Assembly: GCA_958450365.1 (NCBI GenBank)
Contig: CAUEEP010000222.1
Coordinates: 248,001 to 312,000, forward strand
Length of the DNA: 64,000 nt
Source of the DNA: Mesorhabditis belari
Lineage: Eukaryota; Nematoda; Chromadorea; Rhabditida; Rhabditidae
Direction of reading: 5' to 3'
Shown: positions 11,801 through 19,800 of the stretch, one piece after another
Layout: every line of letters starts with the position of its first letter
Position numbering within the stretch: the first letter of the stretch is position 1
Notes under the pieces: generated by a model
Told to the model about the DNA's origin: nothing
Seen by the model: only the letters and a program-made list of their open reading frames with translations
Databases searched by the model: none
Made by a program: the position numbers and the translations under genes

Positions 11801-13932
11801 TGCATAATTATCCGGACTTCTTTTTGCGTGCTTGTATCTTTTTTGTTTTGAAAGCTTTTTGTCTATTTCTTTTTTTTAAATATTCGTTATTCTTTAGTGA
11901 ACAAAATGCGTGTCGACAATCATATCCATCTTCGCCATATCATGCTCTACCACTTCGAAAAGGGATGGTCTGCCGCAGAGTCGTTTCGCGATCTCAAAGA
12001 ACTGGAGAAGCCCCAACGGACTACCACGTCAATCGATCGCTCAAAAATTGGCAAACAAATAAGATCTACAACGATTTGGATGACTTGATAGACGATGTTA
12101 AAGCGTGGATTGCCTCCAAAGATCGTTTATTCTTCGCTCGTGGAATCGATCGTCTTCCAAGCAAATGGCAATCAGTTATTGATGTAGGCGGTGAATATGC
12201 TCCAGAATAATCAATTAAACATATTTTTCTAACTATTTATGTTATTTTTTGTTAAATAAAATCATTTATAAAAGAAGTCCGGATAATTATGCATCAACCC
12301 AATACAATATAGCAATTTACAAAAGTATCAAATCAACAAGAATGGGTGCTAGGGATGGACGCAATTATTTTATACAAAAGTATATTGCTACCGTATTTTC
12401 TCTAATAGTACTGCACCCTGAGCGTCGCGTAAATTGCTCGAAATCTCGAGAACCGCTTATCAGAACCTATCGATGTGGGGTCGGAAAATGTCGCTGACGA
12501 TGAGATCTAGTGGGGGATTTGAGTGTTGAGCTCCTGCAAAAGCTTGGAAACCCTAAAATAGTCACCAACTCGGCTCACCGGGGTGCACTACTATTAGAGA
12601 GAATACGGTATGTGTCAAATATTATTAGATTTTATCGAACTACGTAGAAAGTTAGCTTTATGATGTCAAACTTTCAACTCGATCGGCCAACTCGATCAGC
12701 CGTTTTTTCCAAAATAGCATAACAGACAGGCACACACAGACATACGCTTTCTCGCTTATAATAAGTAAAGATTTATCGGTACTTTTCCAATATCGGGGGA
12801 GCGGAAAGATTATCGGGGGAGCGAAAGGAAAATCGGGGGAGCAAATTTTGCCCCCTCGAAAAATGCATTTCCGGGGGACTGTATTAAAATACTCCAACGT
12901 TCTTTTTAAAACTTTAACGACGATGCGCTTCTCCGATATTTGTGCGTCAAGAAATCGACGGCAATCGATTATTTCGTCACCAAAGGAGTCATCCAGTCGT
13001 GGATTTGCAAATGTGGCGAATCGATGAAAGTCCGCTCAAAGGGAAAAGATCTATTTCGCTGGGTGTGTGACACTTGCGCACGGCGAAAGGTCCCCAAGCA
13101 TTCAAGAGGAATTCGAGTCGATAACTTTTGCAACAAAGCAAGCTCCCGTTCGTCACAATTTTAAATAGGACATATGTAGCGCTGCCAAAATTTGCTCCCC
13201 CGATATTGGAAAAGAACCGATTTATCTTATTCTCTTGAAACACAAATAACAGTAAAAGCGTTTCTCTTTCGCAAGACCCAGACACGGCAAAACACGCAAA
13301 TTTTCCCGTCTTTCCAAAATGAGATTTTCCCTAGATTTTTGTTTTGACTTTTCATTACGATCAAATTACCGTATTCTCTTTAATAGTACTGCACGCTGAG
13401 CGTCGCCTAAATTGCTCGAAATCTCGAGAACCGCTTATCAGAACCTATCGATGTGGGGTCGGAAAATGTCGCTGACGATGAGATCTAGTGGGGGATTTGA
13501 GTGTTGAGCTCCTGCAAAAGCTTGGAAACCCTAAAATAGTCACCAACTCGTCTCACCGGGGTGCACTACTATTAGAGAAAATACGGCATATTGTATTCTA
13601 TTGCTTCAATGATATTTTTGGAAAGTGTTCGACAAATTTTCTTGTAAATGTTCGACCGTTCGACACAAACTATTGAAAGTGCTCGACCGTCCGAACTATT
13701 CGGAAATGCGTCCGCCATATGCCTAAGTACCATTAGTTCTTCTAGTTTTTAGAAATTTAGAATGGATTCAAAAAGTTTTCGATAGAGCAAGAAGTAAAAA
13801 GTCTGGCGGGCCCAATACTTTTTATTTTCACTACTGTAAAATCCTTCTCAATTAAGCTGGCTTTATTAATTTTAGCTCAAATTTCGTAAATTTTACCTTG
13901 AATTTTCGCTCGCGTCCATCCTTGGCACCCAT
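8831..13932 (-). CDS. tsct-1: TSC22/Bunched-family leucine-zipper regulator
   Basis: Seven exons in phase (minus strand): 13932-13897 (ATG), 10749-10605, 10139-10066, 10002-9947, 9601-9487, 9273-9184, 8989-8900; 202 residues to that point. The second exon carries the conserved upstream TSC22 box (SGAYRRGRWQCTDF). The TSC box plus leucine zipper spans IDIKINQ-VLDLVKTHLTFAVNEEVERF and KIAELKDKTKLLEAENEFLRKH, the family signature. Family members dimerise through the zipper and act in transcriptional or growth control. The 3' end is uncertain: the last exon ends at a possible donor (CAG, GTATTT) with no visible next exon, while read-through gives 22 further residues and a TAA at 8833-8831 inside a transposable element. 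An acceptor (TTTAG) about 17 bases upstream of the ATG fits trans-splicing. Intron 1 is 3.1 kb of nested transposons. Confidence 0.88.
10401..10490. repeat. Tandem duplicate of a mariner-end-like sequence
   Basis: Two direct copies of CCCAACATAYTGGGTG followed by AAAAGTTCTTATACTTTG, in the intron between the exons at 10066-10139 and 10605-10749. TTGGGTG...AAAAGTTCTTAT resembles mariner termini; no transposase remains. Confidence 0.5.
10889..11658. repeat. Inner inverted repeat pair in the Tc1-like element
   Basis: Arms at about 10889-10952 and 11575-11655 pair: ACTAAGCTTCGTA with TACGAAGCTTAGT, and GGTTTATTTAACGAGAAAAA with TTTTTCTCGTTAAATAAAC. They enclose the transposase remnant, and may be an inner terminal repeat or a second, truncated element. 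Confidence 0.65.
10940..11250 (-). pseudogene. Tc1-family transposase C-terminal remnant
   Basis: The minus strand encodes PPYSPDCTIEHLWAHIKRGY, the block carrying the third acidic catalytic residue of Tc1 DDE transposases, followed by EIWKSIPVPTLEKVVTSI and MPRRMEAIIKVRDGST, the family's C-terminal tail. The first two catalytic aspartates and the N-terminal DNA-binding half are absent, so it is a dead fragment. Confidence 0.85.
11792..12302 (+). mobile_element. Internally deleted mariner element
   Basis: Terminal inverted repeats TTGGGTTGATGCATAATTAT and its complement at the right end are flanked by TA duplications. It encodes the mariner N-terminal helix-turn-helix (HIMLYHFEKGWSAAESFRDL) in one frame and the mariner C-terminus (RLPSKWQSVIDVGGEY) in another, with the catalytic DD[E/D] core missing. 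A non-autonomous deletion derivative of about 511 bases. Confidence 0.88.
12325..12362 (+). other. Inverted partial copy of the TSC22 start exon
   Basis: The plus strand reads ACAAGAATGGGTGC then GGATGGACGC, matching the minus-strand start exon at 13897-13948 (ACAAGAATGGGTGC, GGATGGACGC) in about 30 of 34 aligned bases, including the ATG. It lies in intron 1 of the same gene in opposite orientation. Confidence 0.6.
12391..12608. mobile_element. CCGTA-type MITE, copy 1
   Basis: 218 bases with inverted ends (CCGTATTTTCTCTAATAGTA and TACTATTAGAG then AATACGG) flanked by TA on both sides. No coding capacity. Copy 2 has the same length; copy 3, at 31161, is inverted and expanded. Confidence 0.85.
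12778..13218 (+). mobile_element. Merlin-like (IS1016/ISXO2-type) non-autonomous element
   Basis: The ends GGTACTTTTCCAATATCGGG and, inverted, GGTTCTTTTCCAATATCGGG are flanked by the identical 8-base duplication GATTTATC (12770-12777 and 13219-13226), as expected for Merlin elements. The interior encodes a fragment with a four-cysteine metal-binding knuckle (WICKCGESMKVR, RWVCDTCARRK) preceded by LLRYLCVKK, like the N-terminus of Merlin/ISXO2 transposases. The catalytic domain is missing. Confidence 0.75.
13369..13586. mobile_element. CCGTA-type MITE, copy 2
   Basis: Also 218 bases and nearly identical to copy 1 in the same orientation, ending TACTATTAGAGAAAATACGG. Left TA present; the right flank is CA. 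Copies 1 and 2 bracket the Merlin-like element. Confidence 0.85.
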
Positions 13933-14964
13933 TCTTGTCGATTTTGACGTCTAAACTTAAAAAATTACATGAATTGACGAGAAAATTTGAAAGAAAACGA
14001 AGAAAACAAGCAAATAATAAAAAAAGGAAGTTTTTTTTTTATTTGATTTGAGGGAAAATTTCTTTCAATATGCTGTAAAACGGTTAAGGAAGACGTTAAA
14101 AAAAAAGTTCTTTATACAGAATTTGAAAAAAATGGAGAAAAATGACGAAAAAGTGGAAAAAAAACAAAATCCTCGGGGAGTAGGACAAATGCGACCTTTT
14201 TTTTGCGCACCCGGACATTTGCGCACCTTTTTTCCGCACCTTGCCCATTAGCGCACCTTTTTTCGCGTTTTAAGCTCTAAAAGCAAAGCTCTAAAAGCTA
14301 ATATTAACCAATTTCCATTCCAAAAGTTGTTTTTCTAGGTAATTTTAGGGCATAGAATCGAAATTTTGACATATCAGAGCTTGTGGAAACAAACGGACGG
14401 AGTTATACAAAGAGAAAAATCAACAATTTTCTGTAATTTGATCTAGCCGTTTTGTCTTTCAAATTGGTTCCACACGCTCTGTTATGTCAAAATTTGAATT
14501 CTACACCCTCAAATTACCTAGAAAAACAACATTTGGAATAGAAATTGGTTAATATTAGCTTTTTAGAGCTTTTTTAAAACGCGAAAAAAGGTGCGCTAAT
14601 GGGCCAGGTGCGGAAAAAAAGGTGCGCAAATGTCCGGGTGCGCAAAAAAAAGGTCGCATTTGTCCCACTCCAAAATCCTCGACAAAAAACAAAATCTTCT
14701 TGTACTTTCTTTAACAGAAGTTGATATTCAACTATTGAATTGAATATGTTTTAAAGAAAAGGCAGGCAAGGGAAAATCGAAAAATTTATCGAAGACAAAT
14801 CGATCTTCAGCTAATTAATTAAATATCTTTTCGAAAGGAAATTTTGCGTAAAATTGGAATTTTCTTTTTCGTTAACTTTTATCAAATTTAGCTCTTTTTT
14901 ATGTTTTTTTACATTGTTTTTCATATTTTCTTTGCTAAATTTTCCTTTTTCAGATCAATCGACG
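13933..14964. promoter_or_regulatory. Divergent 5' region shared by TSC22 and SWIB genes
   Basis: The two start codons (13932 minus, 14965 plus) face away from each other across about 1 kb. Half of the interval is a foldback element (14176-14670). Acceptor sites lie close to both ATGs (TTTAG upstream of TSC22 and TTTTTCAG at 14946-14953), so trans-spliced 5' ends are likely and true promoters cannot be located by eye. Confidence 0.4.
14176..14670. mobile_element. Foldback MITE with 11-base target duplication
   Basis: A 495-base hairpin: GGGAGTAGGACAAATGCGAC pairs with GTCGCATTTGTCCCACTC, and the pairing continues inward through GGTGCGCAAATGTCCGGGTG and GGTTAATATTAGC to a short loop. The flanks carry the identical direct repeat CAAAATCCTCG (14165-14175 and 14671-14681). 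No coding capacity. The duplication length suggests a Mutator-like element. Confidence 0.85.
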
Positions 14965-16731
14965 ATGTCTGACGACCAGGAATTGCCCGTCGCACGCCAG
15001 GAAGTCGAAGATGCAATCAGTGAAGTGATTGACGAGAAAGGAATCGATTCGCTCTCTCCCGCCAGCATTCGCGCGTTTCTCACCGAGCGATTCGGTCAGG
15101 ATTTCACAGCGCACAAGAAAACGATTGATGAGATGACGATAAAGAAAATCGAAAAGATTCAGAAGAAACAAGAGTCGGACGCGGAAAAAGAGAAGAAAGT
15201 CAAGGAGAAGAAGGAAAAACGGAAGAAGGATGAACCGGTTGAAGAAAAGACAAAGGAGAAACGAAAAAAAGCTTCGAAAGCCAAAGAAGAATCTCTTGAT
15301 GAGCCAATTGCTGAAGTCATGGAAAAAGTCAAGAAGGAAAAGCACAAGAAAGCTTCGAAAGTTGTGGAAGAGTCTGATGAATTGGTTGAAGAGGTCAAGG
15401 AGAAGCACAAAAAAGCATCAAAGGTTAAAGATGAGACAACTGATAGCCCAATCGATGAATCGGTGGCAGTTCTGATGAAACAGGATCCAATTGATGAACC
15501 AATGGAAGAAATGAAACTGGAATTGCCTTCAACGGTAAGGGAAGAACTGGATGAGGTTGAGAAAGAATTGGCTCAAGGGAAAGCTTCAAAGACCAAGGAA
15601 GAATTGGCGGATTTAGCAGATGAGCTGATTGAAAAAACTCCAATTGTTCGAAAATCTGGAGATGAAGTCAGCTCTAGCTCCAGCGATTCGACGAGCTCTT
15701 CAGGGGCTTCAACGAGCTCATCCGATTCTTCTGACTCCGAAACGGTTGATCAACCAAGTCAAGTAAAGGCAGAACGGGGCTCCAGCTCTGATTCGATCAC
15801 TGATCGCACACCACGAAAGTCCAAACGATCTGGAGACAAAAAGAAAGCGAGAGCTGCCGGCACATCCAGCTTCAGCAAGATCATGGCCGTTTCGGATTCT
15901 GTCAAAGAGGTCACTGGTCAGCAATACATGAGACGATGCGACGTAGTGAAAAGCGTCTGGACTTACATCAAAGAGAATAACCTCCGCGACCCGAAGGATA
16001 AGAACTACGCAATCTGTGACGCGAAATTGAGGAAAATCTTCGAAATGGACAGTTTTAAACCGTTTTCAATGATGAAACATTTGCAAAAACACATTTTCAA
16101 GCCCGAAGATCTGGGAGAAGAGCATGTGAGGAACGCGGCGCAAGCGAAGAAACAACTCTTGGCGCAATTGGGTGAAGAGGATGTGCCAAAACTTCGGCCT
16201 TCGCCAAAACGTCGATCTTCGCCAAAACGAACGTCCAGCGGCAAAACGACCGATGAGCCGAAGAAAAAACGCGCAAAACCTTTCCAGAAAGTCTTGGTTT
16301 GCTCTGATGCCTTGGCGGAAGTCACTGGGAAACAGTTCATGACTAGATCTGACGCAGTGAAAGCTTTATGGGACTACATCAGAACGAATAACCTTCAAGA
16401 TCCGAAGAACAAGCAATTCGTGAAGTCGGACGCGAACTTTGAGAAAATCTTTCGCTCAAAGCGATTCAAAGCTTTCGGCATGATGAGCAAACTCGGCAAA
16501 AACTTGCTACCACCCGAAGAATACGGGCCGGAGTGGGTGAAAATGGCTGAGGAGGCGAGGAAAGAGCAAGAAGAAGAACAAGAGATGAGCAAGAATGAGC
16601 AAGAAGATGAGCAAGAAAAACAAGAGAATGAAGATTTGGATCGAGAAGGAGAAGTTGGACCGAGTAAATCGAATGAAACAGAGGATGCAGATGAATTACC
16701 CGACAAATTATCACAATCGGATTCTGATTGA
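14965..16731 (+). CDS. DEK_C and tandem SWIB-domain chromatin protein
   Basis: A single uninterrupted exon of 588 residues, unusual beside intron-rich neighbours. The start is ATG at 14965, 12 bases after a TTTTTCAG acceptor; an upstream in-frame ATG at 14854 lies in T-rich intron-like sequence and would add an artefactual hydrophobic leader. Residues about 8-62 match the DEK C-terminal domain (SPASIRAFLTERFG). Residues 65-290 are charged low complexity with repeated KEKHKKASK. Two SWIB/MDM2 domains follow at about 302-378 (VKSVWTYIKENNLRDPKDK) and 439-515 (VKALWDYIRTNNLQDPKNK), then an acidic tail rich in Glu and Gln. The architecture matches UAF30/TRI1-like nuclear proteins associated with chromatin and RNA polymerase I factors. 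It is probably the upstream partner of SEC13 in an operon. Confidence 0.93.
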   Translation: MSDDQELPVARQEVEDAISEVIDEKGIDSLSPASIRAFLTERFGQDFTAHKKTIDEMTIKKIEKIQKKQESDAEKEKKVKEKKEKRKKDEPVEEKTKEKRKKASKAKEESLDEPIAEVMEKVKKEKHKKASKVVEESDELVEEVKEKHKKASKVKDETTDSPIDESVAVLMKQDPIDEPMEEMKLELPSTVREELDEVEKELAQGKASKTKEELADLADELIEKTPIVRKSGDEVSSSSSDSTSSSGASTSSSDSSDSETVDQPSQVKAERGSSSDSITDRTPRKSKRSGDKKKARAAGTSSFSKIMAVSDSVKEVTGQQYMRRCDVVKSVWTYIKENNLRDPKDKNYAICDAKLRKIFEMDSFKPFSMMKHLQKHIFKPEDLGEEHVRNAAQAKKQLLAQLGEEDVPKLRPSPKRRSSPKRTSSGKTTDEPKKKRAKPFQKVLVCSDALAEVTGKQFMTRSDAVKALWDYIRTNNLQDPKNKQFVKSDANFEKIFRSKRFKAFGMMSKLGKNLLPPEEYGPEWVKMAEEARKEQEEEQEMSKNEQEDEQEKQENEDLDREGEVGPSKSNETEDADELPDKLSQSDSD

Positions 16732-16847
16732 TAGCTTTGGTATTTTTGTTTTGTTTGCTTTGTTTTTGTTGTTTTATGTTGTTGAATCTTGTTTTTGTTT
16801 TTAACTCGGATTAAAATAGATTTTTTTCAGAAAGCCGATCAGATTCA
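16732..16847 (+). promoter_or_regulatory. Intercistronic region with trans-splice acceptor
   Basis: Only about 100 bases separate the SWIB stop (16731) from a TTTTTTTCAG acceptor ending at 16830, which is 17 bases before the SEC13 ATG. T-rich sequence and this spacing are typical of nematode operons, where the downstream gene receives a spliced leader. There is no room for a normal promoter unless it lies inside the upstream gene. Confidence 0.6.
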
Positions 16848-19800
16848 ATGTTTAGCGCGTCTCTGAGTCTCGACCCTGGTCATCGGGCCCCGATTGTGGG
16901 TTTTTTTAGGTTTATCTACAACTAAATTTGCTAAATTGGTTAAAATTGTCTAACCTTGTCAGATACAGATAAAACTGTCAAAGTTTTAAGCTCCAGACTG
17001 CTGATGGCTGACTGGCTGACTTAAAAATGCAGTTTTTACTATTTTCTAGATGTTAATCGAATTGTATTCAGGAAACTTATGATAATTATGTCTATTTTAG
17101 TACGATGCTCGTCTAAACATCTTCGGCAATCGGCTAGCGACGTGTTCGGGCGATCAACTCGTGAAAATCTTTGAGGTGAGTCCAAGAAAAGCAAAGTTTC
17201 TGTGAGAATTCCAAGCTTTCTTCAAGCTTTGTATTTTGATTAAATCATCTTGCTTTAGGTCCGAGAGAACAGCCTTTTGCAACTGGCCGAGCTGGGCGGT
17301 CACCAGGGTCCCGTTTGGCAAGTCGACTGGGCGCATCCGCGTTTTGGAACACTGTGCGCATCGGCGGGATATGATAGGTGAGGTGAAAGTTTGTTGGTTT
17401 AAAATTGGTTTCTTTTCGATTCTTTATCGATCATTCTGACACTTGGCAGTAAAAACGAAGCAACTACGCTTTTAAGATTCGAAATACATGTAATGCTCTA
17501 GTATTTGAAGTCAATTACGGCAGAACAGAACAGAATTTGCTCTAAATTCTCTCCAGTGTTTTAGATTTATCCACTTTGCCTCAAAACGTAGTCTTTCTGG
17601 AGTATATAACGAGTAATTTGAGTTCTCGTTGAAAAAACGATTGACATTGTTAACTGTAAGAGTCGAGAACATGAATCTATTGTGTAAATTAGACTCTAGT
17701 ATATAGTACAGACACACCATTAAAATGTATTTTAACAATTTTGCATTATATAAACAGATTTCTTTTAGCCGTGTCATCTTTTGGCAAGAGAAGGAAACCG
17801 GCTGGGAGAAGCTCTACGAATATTCGGAACACTCAGGATCGGTCAATAGTTTGGTTCTTTTAAAAACTTCGTTTATCATTGCTTTTGTTTAGCTTTATCA
17901 TTTGCATCGGAACGTTTTGGATTGAAATTGGCGTGTGGATCGAATGATGGCAGTATTGTAAGTGATGTTTTTCGAAAATCCATCAAAATTCACAAATTCA
18001 GAGCATTCACTCATACGATCACGTGAACGGACGATGGGAGGCCGTCAAAATAGAGAACGCTCATTCACAGGTGTTTTTTTTTTTTTTGATGGTTCAGATA
18101 CTCAGTAAAACTGCACTTCCCGCAGTTCGCAGTTACGGGTTGGCAACTTTCCAACCCTAAATTCTAAAATACACCTAAGCTACCGTACTCGAGACGAAAG
18201 TCGGACGGAAAACGGACGAGATCGTCTCTTTTTCCACCATCCCTTTATCAATCATTCTTTTAAAAAAACCGTTGTCCGGTCCAGCGCTTCGCCGTGTCTT
18301 TTCTGTGTCTTCGCCGTCGCGCGTATGTGTTCCCCTTTCACTATCCCGTTATAAAATTCTGTTTATGGTTAAAACTTCCCTCCTCCTCTTATTGTTCCGA
18401 CCCCTGTTTCTTTTAAAATTTGTTAAAGTTTGAGTGTTTTTGTACTTTTCTCGGTTCTTTCCACTTTGTTGGTCTTCGGACCCGTGTCTTTCTTTCATAC
18501 CACCGTTAAAGTTATCAAAAATCTAAAGATCTTTTCTCTAGAAATGCCAGTCAATCCAACCCAGCCGCGAATTGTCTTGCTATTCCTGTCGTTTTGGTGA
18601 ATCATTTAGAATTGGTGTTTCTGGGTTAAAAGATTTAGCAGTTTGGGTAAGATTTCGACCCAGAATTTGGATGTGTTTGGATTCATAACACGTTAATACT
18701 CAACTCTGAAAATAGAAACTTATCCAATTGTTCAGATAAAAATTGGATCATTCACTCAATTTTCTTATCAAAATTGGGCAATTTGTCCAATTTATGGTTC
18801 AAAGCACCTCCAAATTTGGTTCATTTACCCAATCTTCCAAGCAAATTTGGCTCAGTTACCCAATTTATGGTTCAAAGGAAATAAAGACTCTCTTATGAAT
18901 TGTTATTTCCGATACTAGAAATCTGACAGATGATAACTAGGACTATTTTCCGAAAAGACGTTGGTACTAATAAAGTTGGGGAGGGGGGCACTTTTTTTTT
19001 TCTTTAAAACCACGTTTTCTGGGATATTTTTATGCCTAGATTCCGAAAAACACAACGAGAGCTTAGGAAAATGTGTTTTAAGCCAAATTTCTGGGCTTCA
19101 AAGTGCGCGCTTATACGGTGTGATGAGAGGGATACACATAAGGAAGGGGTCTAAAAAATGGTCTCTCAAAGCATTTTTTGAAACCAAAAACACTTTTTGG
19201 CATAATTTAACCTATTAACTACAGTGCGTTTCAAATTCTTAAACGCACCCTCTAAAATAGCGGATTTTGCATTTTGACCACCGCTACAACTATTAATCTT
19301 TTTCTATTAGAAAGAGCATGTCTTAAAACCTAAATAACACGAAAAAGAAGCATACTGTAAAAAGTAAAAATTTTCAAAATAGAAACTTTTTGCTAAATCG
19401 ACCGTTTCAAATTCTTAAACGCACTATGAAAATATTTTTATTTATCGACACAAATTAAAAATCAAAGGTTAAAAATCAAAATCAAACTAATAATCTGTAC
19501 ACGCACCAGAACGATTAATTACTTGAAAAATGCGGTCTGGCATTGAATTGATGAGGTTTTGAAGAGCAGAGACGTCGAGATCGCTCCAGGCCGAAAAAAG
19601 TGCTGCTTTAAGTGTAGAAACGTCTTGAAACTGACGATGATTCTTGTAGATATCTCGGACAAGTATTTCCCATAAATTTTCTATCGGATTGAGGTCAGGA
19701 GACTGAGCGGGCCAGTCCAAAGTTGCAATGTTGTTGCTGTTCAGCCAGTCTCGGGTGTCTCCGGCTCGATGAATTGATGTGTTGTCGTATTGAAACAAGT

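Larger units (their letters stand above)
10791..13836. mobile_element. Tc1-like element with ~105-base inverted ends, filled with later insertions
   Basis: The left end CAGAAGTGAAAAAAGTATTG and the right end CAATACTTTTTATTTTCACT followed by ACTG are inverted copies, each flanked by TA (10789-10790, 13837-13838). The arms continue to about 10895 and 13730. A transposase remnant near the left end reads on the minus strand. A mariner derivative, two CCGTA-type MITEs and a Merlin-type element lie inside. The whole complex sits in TSC22 intron 1. Confidence 0.75.

Noticed and set aside
14854..14964. Upstream ATG extending the SWIB protein by 37 residues
   Set aside because: The extension is T-rich hydrophobic sequence ending in a canonical TTTTTCAG acceptor, so it is intron or outron.
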